Below, one piece after another: positions 44,280-54,062 of a DNA stretch of 64,000 nucleotides. The notes under the pieces were generated by a model. It was not told the DNA's origin, searched no databases, and saw only the letters and a program-made list of their open reading frames with translations. Position 1 is the first letter of the stretch, and each line of letters begins with the position of its first letter. The stretch is taken from assembly GCA_964016875.1 (NCBI GenBank), contig OZ024721.1:9429001-9493000 (forward strand). Direction: 5' to 3'. The stretch is from Fallopia convolvulus. Taxonomy: Eukaryota > Streptophyta > Magnoliopsida > Caryophyllales > Polygonaceae. The translations under genes were made by a program, and so were the position numbers.

Positions 44280-47200
44280 GAAGTGAGGGGGAACATCCGC
44301 TGGATCCTTGACATCGGGTGTTCATGTCACATGACAGGGAACGAGAGTATTCTGTCCTCACTTCAAAACAAAGCTGGAGGAAACATTTCCTTTGGCAACA
44401 ACAATCAAGGAGAAATCATTGGAACAGGTGAAGTCAAGCTAAATGATAAGATCAGCGTTAAAGACGTAAGCTTGGTAAAAGGTCTTAGTTACAACTTGTT
44501 GAGTATTGCTCAGCTTTGTGACCAAGGGAACAACGAGGTATCTTTTGCCTCAGATGGCTGTATGATCAAGAATCTGAAATCAAATCTCGTGGTCCTGAAA
44601 GGAAAGAGGCGCAACAATGTGTATTTTGTTGACTCAAGTTTCCAACCACAAGAAGAACTTTGCTTTGTAACAATAGGTGACAAGACTGACCTCTGGCATA
44701 GGAGGCTTGGTCATGCAAATCATCGAGGAATTCACAAACTTTACTCACAAAATCTGGTGATAGGACTTCCCAAAGTTCTTACAGAAAAAGAAAGCTTGTG
44801 TGAAGAGTGTGCGAAAGGGAAACAAAGCAAGTCATCCTTTCAGCCGAAGTTGTCAGTCAGCACCTCTCATCCCCTTGAGATGATACACATGGATTTGTGT
44901 GGTCCCATGTGGGTGAGAAGTCATGGTGGTAGCAGGTACATTTTTGTTATTGTTGATGATTTTACTAGATATACATGGACTCTTTTTCTAGGTTCCAAAG
45001 ATGAGACGTTCATGGCATTCAAAAGCTAGATCAAGAAGGTAGAAGCATCAACAAGGCAGAAATTAAAGTCTGTCAGGTCTGACAATGGAACAGAGTTCAA
45101 GAATTCCATGTTCCGCAGCTACTGTGATGAACATGGAGTATCTCAGAACTTCTCTGCGCCTAGGACTCCTCAACAAAACGGCGTAGCAGAGAGAAAGAAT
45201 GGAACACTACAAAACATGGCTCGTACTATGATGTTGGCAAGTAACTTGTCTCGGTCCTTTTGGGATGAGGCAGTCAGTACCGCTTGCTACATCATTAATC
45301 GAGTCACCATACGTTCCAACTTCTCTAAAACTCCATATGAACTAATCAAGGGAAGAAAGCCAAATATTTCCCACTTGAAAGTCTTTGGATGCAGGTGCTT
45401 TATTCACAACAACGGAAAAGACGAGCTAGGCAAGTTTGATCCAATGAGTGACGAAGGTATCTTTCTGGGATATGCATCCAACAGCAAGGCTTACAAGGTG
45501 TTCAATAAAAGGACTAAGAAGTTTAAAGAAAGCATTCATGTTGTCTTTGACGAGTCCAAAAATGGAGGGAACCTATCTAGTAACGAGGATGTACTGAAGG
45601 TTCTAAATTCAGATTCAGATGATGAAGTCGATCCAGATAAAGGTGCACAAGCTCCAGATGACGATGTCATGCCTGCAAGTCCTGACTTGGATGGAGATGA
45701 CACAGAAAATGCTCTAGTTCTTGATGATGATACTTCACAAAATGAAGAAATTGAGGAAGATCATGGTGAAGGAACTTCAAATGGAACGACAAGCCAACAG
45801 GAACAAGAGGAGTCAAGAATAGATCCCACTCAGATTGAAGTCAAAAACTATCATCTAAAGAGGGATCATCCTGTTGACAACATCATCACTCCATACGATA
45901 AAGGTGTGCTTACTCGTTCCTCTATTAAGAATTTTTGTGCTTTCAATGCGTTTATCTTTCTTGCAGAACCAAAGAACGTGAAGGAAGCATTAAAAGACCC
46001 TGACTGGATAGTTGCTATGCAAGAGGAACTACACCAGTTTGAGAGGAATAAAGTATGGAGATTAGTTCCCAAGACAAAGCACAAGATGGCTATAAGAACA
46101 AAATGGGTTTTCAGGAATAAACTTGATGACACCGGAGCTGTCACAAGGAACAAGGCGAGGCTTGTAGCAAAAGGGTACAATCAACAAGAAGGGATTGACT
46201 ACGATGAAACGTACGCTCCTGTTTCAAGAATAGAAGCCATTCGTCTTCTAATCGCCTATGCTGCTCACAAAGGATTCAAGTTGTATCAAATGGATGTGAA
46301 GACATCATTCCTGAATGGGTACCTACAAGAGGAGGTTTATGTGCTACAATCTCCAGGATTTGAAGATGTTGATCACCCTGACCATGTCTACATATTGGAT
46401 AAGGCTCTTTACGGTCTTAAACAGGCTCCTCGTGCTTGGTATAATAGATTCGCTCAGTTTCTGTTGACCAATGGATATAGACGTGGTGTGATTGACAAGA
46501 CATTGTTCCTAAGGGAACAAGACGGTGAGGTTTTAGTAGTTCAAGTTTATGTTGATGATATTATATTTGGTTCTACTAACCCTAAACTTGTAGAAAGCTT
46601 CAAGAATCTCATGAGTAGTGAGTTTGAGATGAGCATGATCGGTGAACTCACTTTCTTTCTTGGTCTACAAGTGGTACAAAGTGATGAAGGAACGAAGGTA
46701 CATCAACAAAAATACATCAAGGAGCTATTGAAGAAGTATGGTATGGATTCTACAAAAAGTTTTGATACTCCTATTTCTCCTAATACTCGTCTTGATGCTG
46801 ATCTTAATGGTGTTGATGTTGATCAAATGATGTACCGTGGAATGATTGGTTCCCTATTGTACCTAACGGCCAGTCGGCCAGATATCTTGTTCAGAGTGTG
46901 TCTTTGTGCTCGATTTCAAGCTAATCCTAAAGAAACACATCTAAAAGAAGTGAAGAGAATCATGCGATACTTGAAAGGGAACGATGGGTTATGTCTATGG
47001 TATCCAAGACACAACTCGTTCCAACTTGTCGGATTCTCGGATGCAGATTTTTCAGGTCACTTGGTAGATAGGAAGAGCACATCAGGCATGGCCCAATTCC
47101 TTGGTCCTTGTTTGGTGTCTTGGGGATCGAAGAAGCAAAACTCGGTTGCTCTTTCAACGGCTGAGGCGGAGTATGTCGCAACAGCTGCCTATTGTTCCCA

Positions 47201-47492
47201 GGTATTGTGGTTAAAACAGCAATTGGTGGATTTTGGTATGTCTCTTGGAACTATTCCTATCTTATGTGACAATACAAGTGCAATCAATATTTCCAAAAAT
47301 CCAGTGCATCATTCTAGAACCAAACATATAGATATTCGACATCATTTCTTAAGAGATAATGTTGAAAAAGGTTTCATCAAGATGGATCATTGTAAGACTG
47401 AAAATCAAGTGGCAGATATTTTTACCAAGGCTTTGGACAGAAAACCCTATGAGCATCTGAGGATGTTGCTAGGAATGATTTCCTTGGAGTAA
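44280..47492 (+). pseudogene. Pol of element G (PR-IN-RT-RH), one nonsense codon and altered protease triad
   Basis: The protease motif reads WILDIGCSCHMTG, where copia proteases have D-S-G. The integrase has the zinc motif HRRLGH...CEEC and a DDE core with HMDLCGPM, RSDNGTEF and NGVAERKN. TAG at 45027-45029 splits it. RT shows RTKWVFRNK, QMDVKTSFLNG, LYGLKQAPRAWY and the catalytic YVDD (about 46551). RNase H has FSDADFSG, STAEAEY, CDNTSA and RTKHID. All of this is in one frame apart from the stop. Pol lies in a different frame from gag and opens just after a TTTCTTTCTTGTAG sequence that resembles a splice acceptor. Confidence 0.9.
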
Positions 47493-48336
47493 ACAAGTCC
47501 CGGTCCTCTATTCCCTCAGTGCTTGACTAAAGAGGTAACTTCTCAGGTAACTACATATCATTTGACAAGTTTTCTAATGGCTTATATCCTTCCTCTATGC
47601 ATAGATGTTGTATATATTAGAAATTGTTAAGTGTTGCATGCTAAAAGGAACTAAAACTAATTTGCTTACATCCAAGATTTCTTTTCAGCCCAAAATAACC
47701 AACTTGATCTATTCTATCCCTCACTTCAAGCCGAAATGATGGTTGGTTATAAGCTGTCCCTGGCCTGGTCCACACAAACGTTCCCTATGAACCTCTTTTG
47801 ATTACCTTTAAACGGGGAATAATTGTGTGGACGTCAAAAATATTCCTAGCCCACAATAAGTTTGAATGGAACGTCTTTAATCCCTTTTCTGTTCAAACAT
47901 AGCCTTTTTATCCACTCATGGTAACGAGGTATGGAACTAGTGGTTCAGAATAGTGTCACTTCAAGGAACGTCTGTAATTACATTTGAAGGTTTTCTGCAA
48001 AAGAACAGACGTCAATCAACGCAGGGATCGCAGTTATGTTATAGCCGTTGTGACTACTAGTTTGAATTTTTCCAACCGTTGCACAGTAATTCTGCTGGGA
48101 ACGATAGGACGTCTGCGCAGTCAAGAATTAATGGCGGTGAAAATTCATCCTTATGGCAACTCTTAGCCTTTAAGATTTGGATAGAAGATCTTTGGGAAGA
48201 TCATGATATTTGTAAACAAGGAAAGAGGTGTGCTTTATAAACTCTTATCTCGGTCATTTTTTTACCGCACCTCTGTTTTTCCCTCTCAAACCCTAAATCT
48301 TCCTCAAAGCTTCAATCTTCTCTCTTTTCTGCAACA
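47493..48336 (+). other. Pol-ORF3 spacer of element G with TATA-like box and leader
   Basis: No ORF is seen. GGAACGT words recur (about 47868, 47963, 48098). TTTATAAA at 48234-48241 is followed by a C/T-rich, ATG-free leader that ends in CTCTTTTCTGCAACAATGG. This looks like a plant gene promoter and 5' UTR placed directly before the third ORF. Confidence 0.5.
48234..48241 (+). promoter_or_regulatory. TATA-like box before ORF3 of element G
   Basis: TTTATAAA lies about 100 bp before the ATG at 48337, with pyrimidine-rich sequence between. The spacing suits an internal promoter with a short 5' UTR. This is inferred from sequence only. Confidence 0.4.
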
Positions 48337-50001
48337 ATGGCTTCCTCCTCAAACACCCCAATCCTTAACTTTGAGGGCCTCGACGCCGCTGAGATCAATG
48401 CTATTCAAGCCCAACTTGAAACCCTCAAAAAGGCCAAGCTTTTTTCTCCTACCCCAATTTCCAAACTCGAAACAAAATTTGATGCTGTCTCCGACACTAG
48501 TATGGCCACCGCTGACAAGGTCTCATCGGAGAAGGAGACTGTGGGTGAAAAATCTGAGAAGGATCAATCCACGATTCCCTCAGAAAACCCCTCCGACAAG
48601 CCTGCTGAAACAGGGGAGGTACATGTGAGCAAGGAGGCAACGGAGAAGGAAGAGGTGAACTCGCCTCCGAAGGACACCTCAGATCAGGAAAAGGTGGAAT
48701 TTGTGCCCGTGACTCAGCGACCAGGATTGGTCAAGCCAACGAGCCGTGGCAAACGAAAGGCGAGAAAGAGTGTCCCTCCCCTGCCATCTCAAATCCTTCA
48801 CATCTCTGATTCGGAACGCACCCCATCCCCTGCCAACAAAAAGCTGAAGGTTACTCCTTCTGGATCCAAGTACGGCCTTCGCTCCACCGTTCCAAAGGAA
48901 CCGGTGGCTCAGGAATCCTCTGAAGAAGAAGAAGATCCAGAGGAAGACGAGGAGGAAGTTGGCTCAGAGTCTGAAGAGGGTGAAGAAGAAGAAAAGAAGG
49001 AGTCTGCTGGTGAAGGAGATGACGAAGAGGAGGAGTTGGAAGAAGAGGTTGAAAAGGATCTCAAGTCTGCCAAGGCGAAAGGCAAACTGCCAATGGAACC
49101 AGTGGCCAGTTCCAAGAAGGGTCCAAAGAAGGTTGTCGCTCCTCTGGTGATCGACGAAGAATTCCTGAAAAGCCATGACTTGGAGGAGTTTTGGGAACTT
49201 CTCAAGTTTCAGGGATGGGAGAAAATCTGTGACTCTGGAGTCAAGGTAGATGTGTCTCTTCTTTCCCAATTCTTTGGTTCTTATCAACTAGCTAATCTCT
49301 CTACTGGTCCAATGGGTTTTGCTACTGTCTGTGGGATGGAAATCTCTTTTTCTTTGGGATCTGTTGCTACAATTTTGAAGGTGCCTGCTGAAGGATATGG
49401 GGATGTCCATACTTCGAGTAACTGGCCAAGGAACAAAACTCAATTAATCAAGCGTGTCATGGGCAAAGTTCCTGCTGCTGGTCCTTACTCCACCACGGAT
49501 TTGAGCTACACTGCAAGAATCGCACATCAATTTCTCATCAAGGTTGTTGTTCCAAGGCTGGAGAAGAGAACTACGCTCACTATCAATGATATGATTCTGC
49601 TGGACAAATTTCTAAGGAGGGAACGTATCAGTCTTCCGGAGATAATGATGAGGCAGATGGCTAAGTGTACTGGGAAAAAGCATAGCCTGCCTTATCCTCG
49701 TTTTGTGAGGGCTATACTGAAGGAGAGAAAGGCTTACAAGCCTTCGAAAGAGGAGTTCTTTGGATTACCCCTAGAGATGCGCAATATCTCGAGGATGAAT
49801 TTTCAGGGTGATTCGAAGGGAACAGCTGCAAATAAGACTGCCCAGATGGATGTTGGGAGTTCTTCGCTGAGTGAAGGTGTTACTGCCAAGATGTTGTCTG
49901 AGCTTCAAAAGATTTCCTCTCAGTTGAGTACCATCATTGGTTACCTGGCTAAGAGAGACACTGACGCTGCTGCTGCTGATTCCACCTCCTCCGAACCATG
50001 A
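48337..50001 (+). CDS. Env-like / plant transposon protein ORF3 of element G, intact
   Basis: An uninterrupted 554-residue ORF begins MASSSNTPILNFEGLDAAEI. The N-terminal half is disordered and Lys/Ser/Glu-rich, with a basic nuclear-localisation-like cluster (RGKRKARKS) and a long acidic run (about 48915-49080). The C-terminal half (about 49150-49790) is a compact domain with FQGWEKICD, VCGMEISFSLGSVATIL and LPEIMMRQMAKC. This fits the 'putative plant transposon protein' domain of Athila and Sirevirus third ORFs. A coiled-coil tail (MLSELQKISSQLSTIIGYLA) ends it. No signal peptide or membrane segment is visible. Confidence 0.8.
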   Translation: MASSSNTPILNFEGLDAAEINAIQAQLETLKKAKLFSPTPISKLETKFDAVSDTSMATADKVSSEKETVGEKSEKDQSTIPSENPSDKPAETGEVHVSKEATEKEEVNSPPKDTSDQEKVEFVPVTQRPGLVKPTSRGKRKARKSVPPLPSQILHISDSERTPSPANKKLKVTPSGSKYGLRSTVPKEPVAQESSEEEEDPEEDEEEVGSESEEGEEEEKKESAGEGDDEEEELEEEVEKDLKSAKAKGKLPMEPVASSKKGPKKVVAPLVIDEEFLKSHDLEEFWELLKFQGWEKICDSGVKVDVSLLSQFFGSYQLANLSTGPMGFATVCGMEISFSLGSVATILKVPAEGYGDVHTSSNWPRNKTQLIKRVMGKVPAAGPYSTTDLSYTARIAHQFLIKVVVPRLEKRTTLTINDMILLDKFLRRERISLPEIMMRQMAKCTGKKHSLPYPRFVRAILKERKAYKPSKEEFFGLPLEMRNISRMNFQGDSKGTAANKTAQMDVGSSSLSEGVTAKMLSELQKISSQLSTIIGYLAKRDTDAAAADSTSSEP

Positions 50002-50448
50002 TGTGGACCCTCTCCAGTTCCTTAGCCTATCTATCTCTAGTTTAAAATGTTTCTTTTGTTTCTTGGATGTTAAGACTTTTATGTTTTTATGCTTTCTCTA
50101 GGCTGTGACCTCTACAACAATTATCTATAATAATAACTGTCTTTTGCTTATAAATGGTCTAAGTTTCAATTGAATTTGTTCATTTGCTCTATGTTTTTGC
50201 TTGATGATTGTTGATCTTTTGATGATGTCAAAAGGGGGAAGTTAGGAAAAATGTAGAGATGCGTTCTATCCAGGAAATACAGAGAGAACTTTGGCTAAGG
50301 GGGAATATTTTGTTAACTCTGAAGAGTAAGAACAACAGTGCATCTGTTAAGGGGGAACCACATGAATTTTTTTTTTCTGATCTATGTTTCTATTGGTCTA
50401 TAGACATGCATTTTTGTATAGGTTTGTCATCATCAAAAAGGGGGAAAT
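50002..50448 (+). promoter_or_regulatory. 3' region of element G with multiple polypurine tracts
   Basis: AAAGGGGGAAG near 50230, TAAGGGGGAATA near 50297, TAAGGGGGAACC near 50347 and AAAAAGGGGGAAAT at 50436-50448 share AAGGGGGAA. The last one abuts the 3' LTR and is the expected plus-strand primer. Multiple polypurine tracts upstream of the 3' LTR are a described Sirevirus trait. Confidence 0.75.
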
Positions 50449-51362
50449 TGTTGGAACATTGGTTGTTCCATGATTTCTCTTAGTTTTGATGATAACAAAC
50501 CTAGTTAATATAACTTGCTTCTACATGTAAGTGTTTTAGGAAAACAGGTACATGGTCACAAGTGACGGAACATCGTGAGGAACGATGGAGGGAACGAGTG
50601 ACAGATTTAGGAAGCGCGTCTCGGAAGGAACGCGTCTTTCTATAAATGGCAAGTTACCATATCTTCTGCAAGCAATCTTCTACGAAGATTTACAGCTGTA
50701 GGCGGTTGCTTAAGGAGATAAACGAGAAGATAAGATCAATTTTCACACGATCTTATCTTGGGAAATCCGAGATCATTCGGTTTTTGGGAAGAATCGGCAT
50801 GGTTGAGGATACGAAATCACAAACAATACTTTTCCTTATTGTGTGGGATTTGTTAAGTGGAATATCAGCGTAATTAGGCAAGAATTACGTGTGAGATCAG
50901 ACTTAACTTATCTTATAAATAGCTAGGCTTAGCTAGGGTTAAAGGTGTGGTTTTCGAGTGGTTGAAGACGACGAACTTGGAGAGAGAGCTTTTCGAGTAT
51001 ATGACTGTGTGGCTTTTTCCGGTGAAGAATCCACAAGTAAGTCAGTAGTTTACTTTCATTTAGGTTTACGTTTAGGGTTGTAGAAGTCTAGTTGGTTGAA
51101 CTTCGGTCGGTGCCGTAGTTACCAGGGAACTTTGGTTGGTGCCTTAGTTACTTGACTTGCCTTGTAATCGTTGAAACTTAATAAAGGTATTCTATTGAAA
51201 ATCCTCTGAGAAGGAGTCTCAGGGGTAGAGGTTTTTCTTTCTACGACTTGTTGGTTGGACAGAAAGTTTTCCTCTCTAAATTCTGTGTTCTACTATTTAT
51301 TTCCGCTGCCCAAAGAACATTACTAGTTCCCTGTATTGTTACTAACGCGTCACGATCCAACA
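50449..51362 (+). repeat. 3' LTR of element G
   Basis: The 914-bp copy of the 5' LTR, with the TATA box at 50914-50921. It ends GATCCAACA and is followed by the TSD ACAAC. The small number of differences from the 5' LTR indicates recent insertion. Confidence 0.93.
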
Positions 51363-51679
51363 ACAACCTTCCTTTAATAATGTTTGTTATAGTCTTTATG
51401 ATGATTAGAATCTTTTGAAACATACTCGGTCCAAACACAGCACAAAAACAATAGTGACTAAAAGTAAATTATATAAAGACAACTACATGGGTCTTTATAT
51501 TGTGTACAAGTTTAGTATCATACTTCATGTTAGAATCAGAGTACTGAATCATGAATCCTATAAAATGCTCAGTTAGGATCATCTTCTATTTCTGTATTTG
51601 TTGCATAGCTTGCAATTCTTATCCTAAACCGTGTTAAATTACTAAATCTGTTTTTCACCATTTGGTTCTACTATTGTAG

Positions 51680-51794
51680 ATTGCAAAGACTACAACAATG
51701 CTGACCTATGATTTAAAGGCCCAGGTTGAGTCCAAGCCAGATGGTTCAGGAAAAGGCACTAATTCTTCATGGAGGATTAGTACCTTTCACACAG
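51680..51794 (+). pseudogene. Exon-like fragment of an unidentified gene
   Basis: A 115-nt stretch bounded by ATTGTAG and CAG|GTAAAT is open in one frame (IAKTTTMLTYDLKAQVESKP, then a further 18 residues). Boundaries and codon content look like a real exon. I do not recognise the family. The exon-like pieces downstream do not clearly belong to it. Confidence 0.4.
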
Positions 51795-51961
51795 GTAAAT
51801 AAAGTTATTCAAGATCAATGCTGAAATGTAGATACGGTGAATCGATAAGTTAGTTGCATAATAATTTCTATAGTAGAATATTTGATGATGTGTAACTAAA
51901 TTCTTCTTCATTTTTTCCCTATGTTTAGTTCATCATTTGGTGTAACTTATCTCATTTATCC

Positions 51962-52042
51962 GCACTTATCAATGCCTTTGCAAGAGAAGGGCCTTTTGAG
52001 AAAGCTGAAGAAGTTTTTGAACAGCTTCAAGAATCTGGATGA
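51962..52042 (+). pseudogene. PPR gene fragment (single repeat)
   Basis: The frame ALINAFAREGPFEKAEEVFE, then QLQESG and a TGA, is one P-type pentatricopeptide motif. From memory it is close to part of the Arabidopsis At2g35130-type PPR proteins. It is isolated, ends in a stop and has no neighbours of the same gene, so it is a relic. It is not part of the PPR gene at 56427. Confidence 0.55.
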
Positions 52043-53012
52043 ATGCACCCATTCATTGTTGATCAATTTGCACCTATGAATGTGATTTGGTTGATGCTAT
52101 TGTGTCTAAAAAACCTTTTGCTTTGCTCTAGTATTTAGAGGTATACTCTTGTATTCTTGTTTTTTTAAATTCTAACATGAGCAGCTTGTTGGTTCTAACA
52201 AGCTCTTGTATACATTTCTTTAACGTATTCATTGTATTATTTTTTTAGCTTATGGCTTAATGGTTTCTGCTACCTATGATTCTTGCTAGATCTGGCCATT
52301 TAGGCCATGCAGCCTAGACATGATTTACGAAAAGACATTTGAGCTGGAGCATTGTGGTAATGGAGTTTGAATTTGGACTTAAGCTATTGATTATTGTAGA
52401 TAAGTTACAACTTTATATAGCCTGTCATAGTGAGCAGCCTTTTATATCCACTATATATGCACTGACAATATCTTTTGGTATTCTCATCATTCAATGTCTT
52501 TTAAGTTTTAACCTTTCTTATTTATTGTTCAGCTACTTATCACTTTGTTTCCCTTCCATGTGATGCCCTTTGAATTTGTCTGCTGAATTTTTTTTATGAA
52601 CATCCTTTTTTTTTTACTTGTTTGTCTTTAGCACTGATTTTTTCGGGGGAGGTATTGGCAATGGCGGAATTGGAGGTGGCATTGGCCATATCCATTCAAC
52701 AAACCTCAATGATGCAAGGAAGCCATGAAGTTACGTCTAGCTAGCTCTTAATCATATCCTACAAATAAGTATTTTGTTCGTCTCCTATTTTTCATGTTCC
52801 CATGTCTTAAAATCACGCTATTTGATTTTTCTAATTTCTTGTTATGACAAAAATCTAAATCATTACTAATCTTAAATCTAACGTTTAACGAGCCTTCTTA
52901 CTATTACGGTATGAGTCTTCCTTGACTGATCTTATTCCTATAAATATGTGCATGATAATTTTTTATGGTTGCATTTCTGCTAGTGTGAGCAAGTTATTAT
53001 CTCCATACATGA
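52043..53012. other. AT-rich intergenic DNA with a glycine-rich relic
   Basis: Mostly non-coding. After a TCTTTAG at 52630, a frame reads FGGGIGNGGIGGGIGH and ends at TGA 52726-52728. This could be the last exon of a lost gene or a chance GGN repeat. Nothing else is recognisable. Confidence 0.3.
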
Positions 53013-53275
53013 ACCAATTTTTTTATAAACGAAATTCATAAATTTCGGCAACACATTCTCTTTCTTGATTCTAAGGCCTTTATGTTGGACTTCCAAAATT
53101 CTTGTTGTGGGAAATATGGAATTGAAAAGAAATAAAAATTGACTAACCCACAAGAAAACTCACTAGTATGACCAATGATCTGATAAAAAGAGATACAATT
53201 AAATTTGTAAAAATAATAATAATGGCAATGGCAATCATAAATTCACAATCCTCCATAATTCTCAAATAAAGATAT
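53013..53275. repeat. Copy 1 of a duplicated intergenic block (3' flank of the early nodulin-like gene)
   Basis: The sequence AACCAATTTTTTTATAAACGAAATTC...CACAATCCTCCATAA matches 54063-54115 followed by 55031-55245, in the same order and orientation. Shared words include ATATGGAATTGAAAAGAAA, GACCAATGATCT and CTATAAATTCACAATCCTCC (copy 1 reads CATAAATTC...). The second copy lies directly at the 3' end of the early nodulin-like gene, so copy 1 is a duplicated downstream flank that has drifted. Confidence 0.65.
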
Positions 53276-53530
53276 GATACATTCTCACGTTTGTTCACGT
53301 TTGAATTGGGAGGGTCGCCTCCAACAATGGGCCTCTCTGCAGTATCCGGTTCGGACGTAGATTGGCCCCGGCTAATCGAACCGAGCGAGAGATTAAAAAA
53401 AAAGTTAAAAAAATAAAACTTCTCAATGAAAGTATAATTTTTATTAGTTTGTTTCATGACACAATTTATTTAACTCGTCACTATATATATGTGTATATAT
53501 ATATATGTTTGCAACATTTTCAAAAGTACC
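53276..53530. other. Intergenic stretch with a TA-rich microsatellite
   Basis: On the minus strand a 104-codon frame (53457-53143) has patches that look coding, but it also runs through the duplicated non-coding block and is AT-biased. A TATATATGTGTATATATATAT run lies at 53481-53505. No supported gene is seen. Confidence 0.35.
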
Positions 53531-53539
53531 ATCAAACAT

Positions 53540-53638
53540 GTTATTCTCTAGTGAAATAACTTGTACATATATACATGGTGATGAGATGACGGTTATTCTC
53601 TAGTGAAATAACTTGTACATACATGGTGATGAGATGAC
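53540..53638. repeat. Tandem duplication of about 50 bp
   Basis: TTATTCTCTAGTGAAATAAC followed by TTGTACATA...CATGGTGATGAGATGAC occurs twice in a row (from 53541 and 53592). The second copy is shorter by a few bases in the ATACAT stretch. Confidence 0.85.
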
Positions 53639-53884
53639 CGAAATCACGCTTTGAAGCAAATAAATTCTTGCATCAATAATTTTATTTTAAATTTTTGATC
53701 GAACAAATGTGTGAGCAGTTCATGTCGTTATTAAAGACTTATTTATTTATAAAAAATTTAACAATTTATTATTATTTTTAGTAATTATAAATAAAAATAA
53801 AGCTTGTTTAAACCTATTAGATATGATTTTTTTAATTAGTGCATATGAATTTTGTGCATATAAACCGATTTTTTTTTATAGAAA

Positions 53885-54062
53885 TGTAGACCGATCTTTT
53901 CTTTTTTAATACTCAAATATTCAAAATACTTTCTTTAATACTCATTTATCCAAATATTTTCTGTAATACCCATATGTCCAAATTATTTTAATACATGTTT
54001 GTCCAATTTTTTTTAATACCCATATATCCAAAGGTGATATTTTTTAATACCAATTCGGCAAT
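53885..54062. repeat. Degenerate tandem TTTAATACCCATATGTCCAAA repeats
   Basis: Six or so units of about 28-32 bp built on TTAATAC(C/T)CATATNTCCAAA follow one another from 53910 to 54050. AT-rich and non-coding. They lie between the two copies of the duplicated block. Confidence 0.6.

Larger units (their letters stand above)
41265..51362 (+). mobile_element. Element G: SIRE-like Ty1/copia retrotransposon with env-like third ORF
   Basis: LTRs lie at 41265-42184 and 50449-51362 (TGTTGGAACATTGG...GATCCAACA) and are near-identical. The TSD ACAAC is perfect (41260-41264, 51363-51367). The PBS TGGTATCAGAGC is the initiator-tRNA-Met type. Order: gag (42238-44169), pol with PR-IN-RT-RH (44280-47492, copia order), a non-coding gap with a TATA-like box, a third ORF (48337-50001) and a 3' region with several purine tracts. 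Length about 10.1 kb, a large gag with two zinc knuckles and the extra ORF all fit the Sirevirus lineage. Lesions are few: a gag-pol frame offset, one nonsense codon in integrase and an altered protease triad. Confidence 0.92.

Noticed and set aside
48909..49205. Serine-rich 98-codon minus-strand frame
   Set aside because: Reverse of the acidic GAA/GAG run in ORF3 of element G.
53143..53457. 104-codon minus-strand frame with a patch that looks coding
   Set aside because: It runs through a duplicated non-coding block and has strong AT bias; no homologue recognised.
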